Counted from the stretch's first letter, positions 53,930-63,451 are shown. The stretch is 64,000 nucleotides of DNA from Saprospiraceae bacterium (GCA_020628855.1 JAHDEL010000004.1:36615-100614), one strand, 5' to 3'. Made by a program: numbers and translations. The notes: generated from the letters alone by a model not told the origin.

Positions 53930-55414
53930 TTAAAAGTGATCTTTCAGAATTTGTTCAGCTTTCGGCAGCTTATTAATATGCCATTTGTTAACAATCTTAC
54001 CATCTTTCCAAAGCACAACTCCTGGATTAGATCTAATAATTGTTTTTAATAGGATGTCATCTGCCATGCACAGCTCAATATTTTGAAGATTAAAATCTTT
54101 CTGCAAAGCCTCTAATTCTGTCACTCCTGCCCCACCAACGGCATAATAGAGAGGTACTTTGGCATTAGCTAGCCCCTTTAGAACTGGTTTTAACTCGTCA
54201 TGCACCCTCCTAGAAAATTTCTTATCCCATTTGAATTCATAGACCTTCTCTTCCTTTTGTATGACTGTATCTAGCACACGATTAACTCTCTGTTCACCAT
54301 CTTCATTTACAAGTGTATCAAGTCTAAAAAGAGAATCAGAAACCATTGCCATTCTGCTCGATATGTCAGATTTGATTTTTGGAGACACAACTAAGATTTT
54401 TGCTCCATCTTCTTCTAGAAATTTATAACTGATATCTTCTCCATCAATACTAGACAGCTCAAATTCAGAAATCTTTGTTGACTTGATTGCTGGTTCTGTC
54501 TTAATCTGATCCACAACTGACCATTGATCTTTCGGATATTGCTTATAGTTCTTCATATACTCATTATTGGAAATTTTGATTTCATTTCCGTCAGCTTTAT
54601 TCTGTAATACCCAATCTGTTATTTCTACACTTGCCATTGCATCTTGTTCTGCAGCATGAGTAGCTCTGACATCCTTACCTATATTAAAGGGTCTGAAGTC
54701 TGTATGTGGTAGATTCCAGACAAAATTACTGAGACAATAAAAGAGTAAGCCAACTAATGAAAGACCCAAAATCCAGTTATTGACATTCTCTTTGATAAGC
54801 AAATGCATCTGCTTTCGTCTAACAATAAAATAGATCGCTGGAATCAAAAGGAAAACATCCTTAAGAAATGAGGTCTTTGGTTCTAACTTGATAAAATCGC
54901 CAAAGCAACCACAATCTGTCACCTTCATATTACTTGCCAAGTAAGGCCCCCAATCTCCGAAACTGAAGAAATTGACTCCTGCTGGTACATATCCAGTAAG
55001 GTAAGTAAATCCAGTAAGTACAGTGAAGAAAGCGACAAGTAAGAAAAATGCCCACGCTGTAAATCGCGGACGAGAGCCAAGAATGAGCATCAGTCCCAGA
55101 AGAATCTCAAAAATGATCATAATCACCGAAAACGAAACAGAGTAGTTACTCAAGAAAGGAAACAGAGGCGCTAAGAATGAAAGTCCACTTTCAGCAAATG
55201 TTGTCTCAAACTCAGTAAAATACTGCTCCATTTTATACGCTGTCCCTAATGGATCAACAGCTTTTACCCAACCGGAAAACAAGAAGAGTACTCCACAAAA
55301 ACATTGGAGAAACGTAGTGAGCATTTCTTTGTGTTTTTTGAAAACGAAGATGATAATGCCCGAAAGTATTAATGCAGCTATTCCAATATTGATGAGTAAT
55401 GTTGTCAGTGTCAT
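53930..55414 (-). CDS. BT_3928-type membrane protein: DoxX-like plus thioredoxin-like part
   Basis: 494 residues. About nine hydrophobic segments in the first 260 residues. The core (LQCFCGVLFLFSGWVKAVDP, LLGLMLILGSRP, TDCGCFGDFIKLEPKTSF) matches the MauE/DoxX redox family of Bacteroidota named after BT_3928, with its conserved Cys-Gly-Cys. The last about 230 residues are soluble and end in a thioredoxin-like segment (SNPGVVLWKDGKIVNKWHINKLP) lacking a C-x-x-C. Probably works in periplasmic redox or electron flow; direct function unknown. It is upstream of nusB on the same strand with a 128-bp gap. Confidence 0.8.
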   Translation of the reverse strand: MTLTTLLINIGIAALILSGIIIFVFKKHKEMLTTFLQCFCGVLFLFSGWVKAVDPLGTAYKMEQYFTEFETTFAESGLSFLAPLFPFLSNYSVSFSVIMIIFEILLGLMLILGSRPRFTAWAFFLLVAFFTVLTGFTYLTGYVPAGVNFFSFGDWGPYLASNMKVTDCGCFGDFIKLEPKTSFLKDVFLLIPAIYFIVRRKQMHLLIKENVNNWILGLSLVGLLFYCLSNFVWNLPHTDFRPFNIGKDVRATHAAEQDAMASVEITDWVLQNKADGNEIKISNNEYMKNYKQYPKDQWSVVDQIKTEPAIKSTKISEFELSSIDGEDISYKFLEEDGAKILVVSPKIKSDISSRMAMVSDSLFRLDTLVNEDGEQRVNRVLDTVIQKEEKVYEFKWDKKFSRRVHDELKPVLKGLANAKVPLYYAVGGAGVTELEALQKDFNLQNIELCMADDILLKTIIRSNPGVVLWKDGKIVNKWHINKLPKAEQILKDHF

Positions 55415-55514
55415 ATGAGGTACTTTATTATTACACTACAAAAATGAAAAGATATCTAATCAATAATGTAAATAAGAATTAAATATTGACAAATAATCTC
55501 TTAATCTTGCAGCT

Positions 55515-56390
55515 ATGCTCCTATTCTTTACTATTGGTATAAATGCACTCATTGGTGTCTTGTTCAAATTATTTAAGAAGCATGATGTAAATAATTTTCA
55601 AGCTATCATTGTCAATTATTTTACTTGCTTTATCACAGGCTGCTTAGTGGTCATGCAACCTCTATTAAGTACTGAGATTCTGACAAAGCCTTGGTTTCCA
55701 ATCGCTTGCGTTCTTTCCTTTTTATTCATTTGTATTTTTAATGTCGTAGCAGTTGCTGTGCAAAAACTAGGCATTCTGGTGACCACCTTGTTTCAGAAAA
55801 TGTCATTGGTATTTCCTACACTCTTTGGGATTTTCATTTATCATGAGTCAACTGGAATGTATAAAATCATTGGCATTCTCCTAGCATTCATTAGTATATT
55901 CCTTATCAATTACACTCCTGGGAAAACATTTTCCTTAAGGAAAATAGGTGGTCTCAGTGTATTACTTGCAGCTGCAACCTTTATTGGTAGTGGAATCATT
56001 GAAATATTGCTCTATTATGTCAAGGCACAGAATCTTGTGCAAGGTGATGATGTAGCATTCACAACAACGCTATTTGTTCTTGCAGGCATCAATGGTCTGC
56101 TCTTCTTTGGTATTAAAGCTCTGAAAGAAAGACCTCACATTCAGATGAAGAATATATTGGGTGGAGTCCTTCTAGGTATACCAAACTTTTTCTCTATTTA
56201 CTGGATTCTAGTTCTCCTAGAAAATGGATGGGAGGCATCCACTCTATTTCCTAGCCTCAATGTGGGAATACTTGTCCTCAATGCCGCTATTGGAGTCATT
56301 ATTTTCAAGGAAGAATTTGGTCTGGTGAGAGGAATAGGTTTTGCGTTCTCATTATTGGCGATATTACTTTTGGTCATAGAAACTTTGTGA
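55515..56390 (+). CDS. EamA/DMT-family transporter
   Basis: 291 residues with ten predicted membrane segments in two halves, the usual drug/metabolite-transporter plan. The C-terminal half has IPNFFSIYWILVLLENGWEA and LNAAIGVIIFKEEF. Substrate unknown. The stop TGA overlaps the next ATG (TGATG), so the IMPACT gene is coupled. Confidence 0.85.
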   Translation: MLLFFTIGINALIGVLFKLFKKHDVNNFQAIIVNYFTCFITGCLVVMQPLLSTEILTKPWFPIACVLSFLFICIFNVVAVAVQKLGILVTTLFQKMSLVFPTLFGIFIYHESTGMYKIIGILLAFISIFLINYTPGKTFSLRKIGGLSVLLAAATFIGSGIIEILLYYVKAQNLVQGDDVAFTTTLFVLAGINGLLFFGIKALKERPHIQMKNILGGVLLGIPNFFSIYWILVLLENGWEASTLFPSLNVGILVLNAAIGVIIFKEEFGLVRGIGFAFSLLAILLLVIETL

Positions 56391-57028
56391 TGTCAGATGC
56401 ATACTTAACAATAGACGTCTTGAGCAAAGGCATGTATAAAGAGAAAGGAAGTAAATTTCCTGCCTATCTTTTTCCAGTTCTGTCGCTTAAGGATTTTGAA
56501 AGCATGCTCGCTCAGGTCAAAAAAGAGCATATTAAGGCAAGACATTTCTGTTATGCATATCGCATTGGCTATGAAAATGAAGAATTCAGATACAATGATG
56601 ATGGGGAACCTTCAGGTACAGCAGGCAAACCCATATTTGGCCAATTGGTAAAGGCAGATTTGAGTTTTGTGGGAGCCATTGTTGTGAGGTACTTTGGTGG
56701 GACTAAACTAGGGACTAGTGGCCTAATCAAAGCATATAAGGAAGCGACGTTGGATTCTATTACAGCAGCTCAGGTGATTTCCAAAACAAGAATGCGAAGT
56801 ATTTCAATCCAATTTGACTACGCAATTATGGGAAAGGTTATGCAAACATTGAAGCAAATGAAGCAAGAGGTATATACAACAGATTTTGGGAATAGTCCTA
56901 ACTTGGAAATTTTGGTGCCTTTCTCGGAATATACCAAGAGAGTCTATCAATTCAAAGCTCAATTTTTAGGAAGAAGCGTAGAAGATATTGATGATGAAAC
57001 TACGCTTGAACAGTGTTTTATTGAATAA
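56390..57028 (+). CDS. IMPACT/YigZ-family protein
   Basis: 212 residues from ATG 56390, chosen over GTG 56387 because it makes the TGATG overlap. KEKGSKFPAYLFPV, KARHFCYAYRIG, DDGEPSGTAGKPI and VVRYFGGTKLGTSGLIKAY are the UPF0029 hallmarks. The C-terminal domain is ferredoxin-like. Members bind ribosomes or nucleotides; the bacterial role is unclear. Confidence 0.9.
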   Translation: MSDAYLTIDVLSKGMYKEKGSKFPAYLFPVLSLKDFESMLAQVKKEHIKARHFCYAYRIGYENEEFRYNDDGEPSGTAGKPIFGQLVKADLSFVGAIVVRYFGGTKLGTSGLIKAYKEATLDSITAAQVISKTRMRSISIQFDYAIMGKVMQTLKQMKQEVYTTDFGNSPNLEILVPFSEYTKRVYQFKAQFLGRSVEDIDDETTLEQCFIE

Positions 57029-57088
57029 TACCTGACTTATCAAAACTTCATCTCTCATTTTGGGTTACTCTCTTGTAATTTGAATATT

Positions 57089-58546
57089 ATGCAATCAACA
57101 TTAGGAGAATTAAAGAAGAGCGGGTACCAACCAAGTACGATTAAGGCAGAACTCAGAAGAAACCTTATAGAAGCACTAAAAAATAAAACCCCTCTTTTTG
57201 AAGGGATACATGGTTATGATAATACAGTCATACCTGATCTCAAACGTGCCATTCTCAGTAGACACAATATACTTTTCTTAGGATTGAGAGGTCAAGCAAA
57301 GACCAGATTAGCCAGATTGATGGTAGAATTGTTAGATGAATATATCCCAATCGTCAAAGGTTCTGAAATTAATGATGATCCATTGCAACCAATTTCCGTC
57401 TATGCTAAAGATCTCATTGCAGCGCATGGAGACAAAACACCAATTGAGTGGGTTCATAGAAGTAAGCGCTATGTAGAAAAACTTGCCACACCAGATGTCT
57501 CTATTGCTGATCTTGTTGGTGATGTCGACCCAATAAAGGCTGCTACATTAAAGTTGCCGTTTTCTGATGAGCGCGTAATCCATTTTGGTCTCATTCCAAG
57601 ATCACATCGCTCTATTTTTGTCGTCAATGAATTACCCGATTTACAGGCGCGTATTCAGGTATCACTCTTCAACATGCTACAAGAGGAAGACCTTCAAATC
57701 AGAGGATTCAAATTAAGAATGCCTCTAGATATACAATTTGTTTTTACAGCAAACCCTGAAGATTACACTAATCGTGGAAGTATTATTACTCCGCTCAAAG
57801 ACAGAATCGAAAGTCAAATATTGACTCACTATCCTATTAAATTAGAAGATAGTGCTAAGATTACAACACAAGAATCCAGTGTAACAGCAGATCAAAATAA
57901 ACAGATTGACATGCCTGAAGACATTCTCTATCTCATAGAGTCTTTTACTGAGAAGGCAAGAATCTCCGAATTTATTGATGAGAAGAGTGGAGTCTCAGCT
58001 CGACTTGCAATCTCTGCTTATGAAAATGTGTACAGTACTGCTGAACTCAGGATGCTGCTTGCAGGTGATAAAACAACTGTTGGTAGGATTAGTGACTTGT
58101 GGGGTCTAATACAATCATTTACCGGCAAGGTAGAACTTGTTTATGAAGGCGAGCAAAAAGGTCATCATAATCTAGCTTTAGAATTATTGAATGAAGCTAT
58201 TGAATCAAATTTTGATTACATCATTAATGATATCAAAGAATTGGAAAACGAACATGGTTTTAAGACCATACATATGTTCTTTGAAGCAGGTAATACGATC
58301 GACTTAAAAATGTCTTCTAGTAACAAAGAATACAAAAAAGCACTAGAGTCTGTCCCGGGTTTGAAACCACTTGCAGAGTCAATTAGCCCAGACAAAGAGT
58401 ACTTACATTTCTATATGGAGCTCATCCTTCACGGCCTTGCTACCAAGGACTTAATTGCTAAATCCTATTTGGTCGATAACGTCTCTTTTGGAAGCAGCTT
58501 GGGTAATCTACTTGAAGACTTAGGTGATGATCTTGATTTGAATTAA
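57089..58546 (+). CDS. AAA+ ATPase of the magnesium-chelatase/MoxR type
   Basis: 485 residues from ATG 57089; a TTG at 57080 is also in frame. The ATPase core resembles ChlI/MoxR: P-loop GLRGQAKT at about residues 65-72 (Ala instead of the second Gly), Walker B-like IFVVNELPDL (Asn before Glu), FVFTANPEDYTNRGSIITPLKDR with sensor 1 and the Arg finger. A helical lid follows, and the C-terminal about 120 residues are unlike ChlI and acidic at the end. Such ATPases usually work with a VWA protein encoded next door, but the next gene is on the opposite strand. Function unknown. Confidence 0.75.
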   Translation: MQSTLGELKKSGYQPSTIKAELRRNLIEALKNKTPLFEGIHGYDNTVIPDLKRAILSRHNILFLGLRGQAKTRLARLMVELLDEYIPIVKGSEINDDPLQPISVYAKDLIAAHGDKTPIEWVHRSKRYVEKLATPDVSIADLVGDVDPIKAATLKLPFSDERVIHFGLIPRSHRSIFVVNELPDLQARIQVSLFNMLQEEDLQIRGFKLRMPLDIQFVFTANPEDYTNRGSIITPLKDRIESQILTHYPIKLEDSAKITTQESSVTADQNKQIDMPEDILYLIESFTEKARISEFIDEKSGVSARLAISAYENVYSTAELRMLLAGDKTTVGRISDLWGLIQSFTGKVELVYEGEQKGHHNLALELLNEAIESNFDYIINDIKELENEHGFKTIHMFFEAGNTIDLKMSSSNKEYKKALESVPGLKPLAESISPDKEYLHFYMELILHGLATKDLIAKSYLVDNVSFGSSLGNLLEDLGDDLDLN

Positions 58547-58553
58547 GTTGAGC

Positions 58554-59492
58554 CTATGGGTTAAGTAAAAAAGACAGCGGAATATTCAGTCTACTGGCCC
58601 ATGAAGCTTCATCATGCTTGTGTCCTTTGAAAATCCGAGTTCGTATCTGATTTCTTGAATAGTCTCTTTTTGAAATTAAACTATCCACACGCATCTGATG
58701 CGGCAAATAGAGCGTGTCCAATGTTTCTGTACCAAGATCAAAATACATTCTTCCTCCTGCACCTCCTTCCGGTAAATGCTGATCCAAATAGGCGAGCAAA
58801 GCATCAGGGATCGGATTAGAAACATTGGAAAAGATTCCAGTCCAATGTGTAGAAAGACATGCTGCTCTGCCAAATACTTCAGGATACTCGCAATAGGCAT
58901 ATAACGAAATCAGACCCCCCATGCTTGATCCCATAATACAAGTCAAATCTTTGTCCTGAGATGTAGCATATTTCTTATCAATGATTGGCTTCAATTCCTC
59001 CACTAAAAACTTGAGGTAATTATCAGCAAGTAATTCTTGATCTGATAATTGTTCATATTCACTTCTGATGTTGTTCTGAACTCCTGCGTCCATCATCTCA
59101 AATGCCTTCTGAGGGAAATACTCTCTATGCCTCAATTCTCCTCCATTTGCCACTCCTACAACAATGGCTTTTCGTTGGAGTTTTGGCTCTGTCAATAATC
59201 TACCAAGTACTTCATCCACTTTCCATTCTTGGCCATTCCATGATTGGGCAGCATCAAAGAGCATCTGACCATCATGCATATAGATAACAGCATATTCATC
59301 GGCCTCAGGATAATCATCTGGTAACCAGACATGTACTTGTCTCGGAGTGATATATTTGGAAGGCACGTTACCCAGTGCTTCTAATTTACCAGATGTCACC
59401 TTGTATGATGTAGCATCTTCTGTCTGATTACAGCTTAATGCGATCAGCAGACCAGTTATTAGAAGCCAATATTTAAGCAGGAATTGCAGCAT
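58554..59492 (-). CDS. esterase-type alpha/beta-hydrolase lipoprotein
   Basis: 312 residues. Lipoprotein signal with lipobox ALSC (Cys21). The hydrolase fold belongs to the esterase D/enterochelin-esterase group: VHVWLPDDY, VIYMHDGQMLFDA, nucleophile elbow MGSSMGGLISLY with Ser190, and the His in FKGHKHDEASW. Probably hydrolyses small esters in the periplasm. The gene starts 20 bp inside the end of the ABC-F gene. Confidence 0.88.
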   Translation of the reverse strand: MLQFLLKYWLLITGLLIALSCNQTEDATSYKVTSGKLEALGNVPSKYITPRQVHVWLPDDYPEADEYAVIYMHDGQMLFDAAQSWNGQEWKVDEVLGRLLTEPKLQRKAIVVGVANGGELRHREYFPQKAFEMMDAGVQNNIRSEYEQLSDQELLADNYLKFLVEELKPIIDKKYATSQDKDLTCIMGSSMGGLISLYAYCEYPEVFGRAACLSTHWTGIFSNVSNPIPDALLAYLDQHLPEGGAGGRMYFDLGTETLDTLYLPHQMRVDSLISKRDYSRNQIRTRIFKGHKHDEASWASRLNIPLSFLLNP

Positions 59493-61107
59493 ATAATTGA
59501 GCTCTTTGTTCTTGAATTTTTGATGAACTTATATAGTCATCAAAGTCCATGAGCTGGTCAATCATTCCACCAGGACCAACTTCAATGATTCTGTTAGTCG
59601 AAGTGCTGATTAACTTATGGTCATGTGTTGTCATAATGAAACTACCAGTGAAGTCTTTCAGACCATTATTCAATGCAGTGATGGACTCGAGATCTAAGTG
59701 GTTAGTCGGCTCATTTAAGAGTAAAAAGTTAGGATGCTCAAGCATCATTTTGGACAACATACATCTTACCTTTTCACCACCAGATAATACACTTGAGTTC
59801 TTGAAGACTTCTTCACCTGAGAATAACATCCTGCCTAAAAACCCTCGAATAAAAGCTTCATCTTTTTCTTCTGAATACTGTCTAAGCCAATCCATAAGCT
59901 CTTGATCTTGGTCGCCGGAAAAATATTCTTCATTTTCGTTCGGCAGATAAGACATACTCACGGTTTGTCCCCACTCTATCGTTCCTGTGGTAGGTTCTAT
60001 CTCACCTCCGAGTATCTTATAAAAAACATCTGTTGCTCTACTATTGTCAGAAAGCAAGGCTACCTTGTCACCTTTGTTGAATGTGAACGAAACACTCGCA
60101 AACAACTGTTCGCCTTGGGTGTCTGTAAATCCAAGATTGTCAATTCTTAGTGTCTGATCGCCAATTTCTCTTTCAGCTTTGAAATGTATAAAAGGATACT
60201 TTCTTGTAGAAGGCTTTATCTCTTCGATCGTAAGTTTATCAAGTGCTTTCTTCCTACTTGTGGCTTGCCTTGATTTTGAGGCATTTGCTGCAAATCTTTG
60301 GATAAACTCCATCATCTCTGCTCGCTTTTGTTCCAATTTCTTATTCTTATTTGCGAGTTGCGCAGCCATGAGTTGACTGCTTTCGTACCAGAAAGTATAA
60401 TTACCCTTATAGATACTTATTTTTCCAAAATCTATATCTACGATATGTGTACAAACCATATCTAGGAAATATCTATCGTGAGAGATAACTATAACTGTAT
60501 TCTTGTAATCTGCTAAAAAATCTGCGAGCCATGTTGCAGTAACAGCATCAAGATCATTTGTAGGCTCATCTAAGAGAAGAAGGTCTGGATTTCCGAATAA
60601 TGCCTGAGCAAGTAGGACTTTCACCTTTTCACCACCTTCAAGTTCTTTCATTTGTTTTGTGTGCAAATGTTCTTTAACTCCAAGGTTGCTGAGAAGTTCT
60701 GCTGCATCACTTTCAGCTGTCCAACCACCCATTTCACCATACTCATTTTCTAACTCTCCTGCCCTAATACCTTCTGCTTCTGTTGCATCAGGATTCATAT
60801 AGATAGCATTCTTTTCAATCATGATGTCATACATCTTCTTGTGACCCATAATGACCGTATCAATCACTCCATGCTCCTCAAACTCAAAGTGATTCTGCTT
60901 GAGCACTGCCATTCGTTGACCTGGCTCTAGTGATACTGATCCTCTCGTGGGGTCAGATTCTCCAGATAATATCTTCATGAAAGTTGACTTACCTGCACCA
61001 TTGGCACCTATTACTCCATAGCAGTTGCCTTGGGTAAATTGCAAGTTTACTTCATCAAATAATATTCTCTTTCCAAATTGTACTCCTAATTCGTGGACTG
61101 ATAACAT
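59473..61107 (-). CDS. ABC-F family ATPase, YbiT-like
   Basis: 544 residues, two ABC domains and no membrane part. NBD1 is canonical: GANGAGKSTFMKIL, LEGGEKVKVLLAQAL, LLLLDEPTNDLD. A helical linker rich in Lys/Arg (KKLEQKRAEMMEFIQRFAA) connects to NBD2, where the P-loop is replaced by LLSDNSRATDVFYKIL (no Gly-Lys-Thr) and Walker B reads LLLNEPTNHLD (Asp to Asn). The signature LSGGEKVRCML is kept. ABC-F proteins act on ribosomes. One catalytically weak site is unusual but may be normal for the Bacteroidota branch. Confidence 0.9.
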   Translation of the reverse strand: MLSVHELGVQFGKRILFDEVNLQFTQGNCYGVIGANGAGKSTFMKILSGESDPTRGSVSLEPGQRMAVLKQNHFEFEEHGVIDTVIMGHKKMYDIMIEKNAIYMNPDATEAEGIRAGELENEYGEMGGWTAESDAAELLSNLGVKEHLHTKQMKELEGGEKVKVLLAQALFGNPDLLLLDEPTNDLDAVTATWLADFLADYKNTVIVISHDRYFLDMVCTHIVDIDFGKISIYKGNYTFWYESSQLMAAQLANKNKKLEQKRAEMMEFIQRFAANASKSRQATSRKKALDKLTIEEIKPSTRKYPFIHFKAEREIGDQTLRIDNLGFTDTQGEQLFASVSFTFNKGDKVALLSDNSRATDVFYKILGGEIEPTTGTIEWGQTVSMSYLPNENEEYFSGDQDQELMDWLRQYSEEKDEAFIRGFLGRMLFSGEEVFKNSSVLSGGEKVRCMLSKMMLEHPNFLLLNEPTNHLDLESITALNNGLKDFTGSFIMTTHDHKLISTSTNRIIEVGPGGMIDQLMDFDDYISSSKIQEQRAQLYAAIPA

Positions 61108-61133
61108 CGATATACTGATTGATTAAAAAGCTG

Positions 61134-61141
61134 CAAAAGTA
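61134..61141 (-). promoter_or_regulatory. candidate -7 box for the ABC-F gene
   Basis: TACTTTTG on the minus strand, exact TAnnTTTG followed by C, ending 26 bases before ATG 61107. Confidence 0.4.
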
Positions 61142-61232
61142 AGTGATTTAGAACGTTGAAAAAGAGTAAGTTCCAGATTTCACAATAACTTTATATCAAG
61201 AGATATACTTTGACCAAATTAAACCCTAAAAT

Positions 61233-61718
61233 TTGAGTATCAGCCATTCATCAAATAGATCAAAACAGGAGCTTAAAAACAGAATAAACTCGGCCAAACT
61301 TTCTTGGCTTTCTACAATCGGTTCTGATGGTTTTCCAAACGTTTCACCAAAGGAAATATTTAGAGCAATCGATAATGACACTATTATCATAGCAAATATC
61401 GCATCTCCCAAATCTGAAAAAAACATCAGAAAACATGATAAGGTCTGCTTGAGTCTGATTGACATTTTCGTTCAAAAAGGTTGTAAGATCTATGCAGAAG
61501 CTGTGATTGTTGATCCATCTTCTGATTCCTACATAGCATACAAGACTGAGCTTGAGCAAATGACTAATGGAGACTATCCGATCAAGAATATTTTCCGACT
61601 TAAGGTAATCAAAGTTCAAAATATCCTGGCACCAAGTTATAGTATCAAACCAAATGAGTCAGTTGAAGAAAAAATAGAAAAAGCGATGCAGTATTATGGT
61701 GTAAAACCTTTAAAATAA
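61233..61718 (+). CDS. pyridoxamine-5'-phosphate-oxidase-family protein
   Basis: 161 residues from a TTG start, chosen because the frame's conserved part (LKNRINSAKLSWLSTIGSDGFPNVSPKEIF) begins shortly after and no ATG is available. The split-barrel flavin-binding fold is indicated by STIGSDGFPNVSPKE, ASPKSEKNIRKHDKVCLSLI and the strand IYAEAVIV. Likely binds FMN or F420-like cofactor; the reaction is unknown. The stop overlaps the next ATG (TAATG). Confidence 0.75.
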   Translation: MSISHSSNRSKQELKNRINSAKLSWLSTIGSDGFPNVSPKEIFRAIDNDTIIIANIASPKSEKNIRKHDKVCLSLIDIFVQKGCKIYAEAVIVDPSSDSYIAYKTELEQMTNGDYPIKNIFRLKVIKVQNILAPSYSIKPNESVEEKIEKAMQYYGVKPLK

Positions 61719-62914
61719 TGAGAAGACTAGGTAAAATTTTAGGAGTTCTAGGACTCATTCTAGTTGTCATCCTGGCAATGAATTGGGGAAGAATATGGAA
61801 ATTGAATGCCGTCGTGCATTTATTTGATGAAGATCGGATTGTTCAGAACTTCCAAAATATGGATTCGATTTTCAATGTAAGTCAAGTGCAAAGGTCAAGC
61901 ACACCATTTATCATCCCAACCAAAACTGGGTATGACCTACCTGCAACATTTGAAGCAAATGCCACTTACAATAACACAAATGAGTTTCTCTCTCAAAGCA
62001 GGACAGAAGGCCTTATGATCGTAAAAAATGATAGCATTATTTATGAGTTCTATTCTAATGGTCTACATAAAGACGAATCTCATATTTCCTGGTCAATGTC
62101 GAAGTCATTCACTTCTGCCATAGCAGGAATACTTGTGAATGAAGGCTTACTGGATATCACTAAACCTGTGTCTTATTATTTAGATGATTTTGATAATACA
62201 GGCTACGAGTCAGTCACAATTAAGAATTTGCTTCAGATGAGTTCTGGCGTAGGCTTCAATGAAGACTATGGTGATTTCAATTCGGATATTAACCGTTTTG
62301 GCCGAGTCTTTGCGCTAGGGAATTCTCTGCAGTCATTTGCAAAAACACTGAACAATGAAAGACCACAAGGTACTTACAATCATTATGTGAGCATGGACAC
62401 TCAGGTATTAGGGTTGGTAATGTCAAAGGTGGCAGGTAAATCCTTTACAGCATTACTGCATGAGTATTTGTGGGAACCTCTGGGAATGCAAGATGATGCG
62501 CAATGGATTATTGACAATACTGGATTCGAAGTTGTACTTGGTGGATTGAACGCGACATTGAGAGACTATACAAAGCTAGGACTACTCTATCTAAATGAAG
62601 GAAACTGGCAAGGAAAGCAAATCGTTCCTCAAGATTGGGTGGAAGCATCAATTACTCCAGATGCAGCGCATTTGAAGCCTAACCAGTCTCTATTGTCAAG
62701 TAACCTTGGAGGCTACGGATATCAATGGTGGCTTCCTCAATTTCCTAACAATGACTTCCTAGCCAAAGGGATTTATGACCAATACATTTATGTGAATAAA
62801 GAAAAACGGTTAGTTATAACTAAACTGTCAGCCAATCATCACTTCAAAACTGACAAGATTTCTACCCAAGCATTGCATGAACAGTTTTTTCAATATGTAG
62901 CATCTACTTTTTAA
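61718..62914 (+). CDS. serine hydrolase, beta-lactamase class C family
   Basis: 398 residues with an N-terminal membrane anchor (about 5-22). Catalytic S-x-x-K is SMSK at 126-129 in the motif SWSMSKSFTSAIAG. The second motif is near NHYVSMDTQVLG, and LGGYGYQWW precedes the third. The family includes esterases, D-amino-acid peptidases and true beta-lactamases. Nothing shows antibiotic hydrolysis. Coupled to the PPOX gene by a TAATG overlap. Confidence 0.88.
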   Translation: MRRLGKILGVLGLILVVILAMNWGRIWKLNAVVHLFDEDRIVQNFQNMDSIFNVSQVQRSSTPFIIPTKTGYDLPATFEANATYNNTNEFLSQSRTEGLMIVKNDSIIYEFYSNGLHKDESHISWSMSKSFTSAIAGILVNEGLLDITKPVSYYLDDFDNTGYESVTIKNLLQMSSGVGFNEDYGDFNSDINRFGRVFALGNSLQSFAKTLNNERPQGTYNHYVSMDTQVLGLVMSKVAGKSFTALLHEYLWEPLGMQDDAQWIIDNTGFEVVLGGLNATLRDYTKLGLLYLNEGNWQGKQIVPQDWVEASITPDAAHLKPNQSLLSSNLGGYGYQWWLPQFPNNDFLAKGIYDQYIYVNKEKRLVITKLSANHHFKTDKISTQALHEQFFQYVASTF

Positions 62915-63009
62915 TTGTCAAGTTGTGACATTGTGATTCAAAGTTTGAACATTGTTATTCTTTAATGTACTTAATGCAGTATCTTAGGAGAAATCAAAAC
63001 AATCACATT

Positions 63010-63381
63010 ATGAATCCTAAAATTACTATGGCCATCAGAATACTATTCGGCGTATTCTGCTTAGTTTTTGGCCTAAACAAATTTATTGGCTTTATGGAGT
63101 TTCCGGCTATACCTGGGGATGGAGGAACTCTAATGGGCATTTACTTTACCTCAGGTTTTCTTAAGTTAATTGGAGTCCTTGAAATTCTTGGAGGTTTACT
63201 TCTTTTATTGAACAAGTATGTAGGTGTTGGTCTTATTGTTCTCGGAGCAATTATGTTTAATGCTTTGGTATTTCATCTATTGCATGACCCAGCTAATTCG
63301 GCAGGAGCAGCTTTAGGATGCATTCTTGCCGTAATACTAACGTATGCCTATCGAGAGAATTTTGCTGGTGTTTTTTCTTAA
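63010..63381 (+). CDS. DoxX-family small membrane protein
   Basis: 123 residues from ATG 63010; upstream in-frame codons from 62965 are polar and unlike the family. Four membrane segments. ITMAIRILFGVFCLVFGLNK at the start and LIGVLEILGGLLLLL in the second helix fit DoxX/SURF4-like proteins. Function unknown. Confidence 0.8.
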   Translation: MNPKITMAIRILFGVFCLVFGLNKFIGFMEFPAIPGDGGTLMGIYFTSGFLKLIGVLEILGGLLLLLNKYVGVGLIVLGAIMFNALVFHLLHDPANSAGAALGCILAVILTYAYRENFAGVFS

Positions 63382-63408
63382 TAAAAAGAGCGATTTATTT
63401 AGTTGAAT

Positions 63409-63438
63409 AAAATCCCGAAATTGGTATTTCGGGATTTT
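63409..63438. terminator. strong bidirectional terminator after the DoxX gene
   Basis: AAAATCCCGAAAT (63409-63421), TGGT loop, ATTTCGGGATTTT (63426-63438): thirteen perfect pairs with A-run before and T-rich sequence after. It lies 27 bases after the DoxX stop and 13 bases before the next start, and would end the plus-strand transcript. Confidence 0.85.
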
Positions 63439-63451
63439 ATATTTTTGATGT

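Noticed and set aside
62937..62949. TTCAAA-G-TTTGAA palindrome before the DoxX gene
   Set aside because: Short and AT-rich, not positioned relative to a recognisable promoter.
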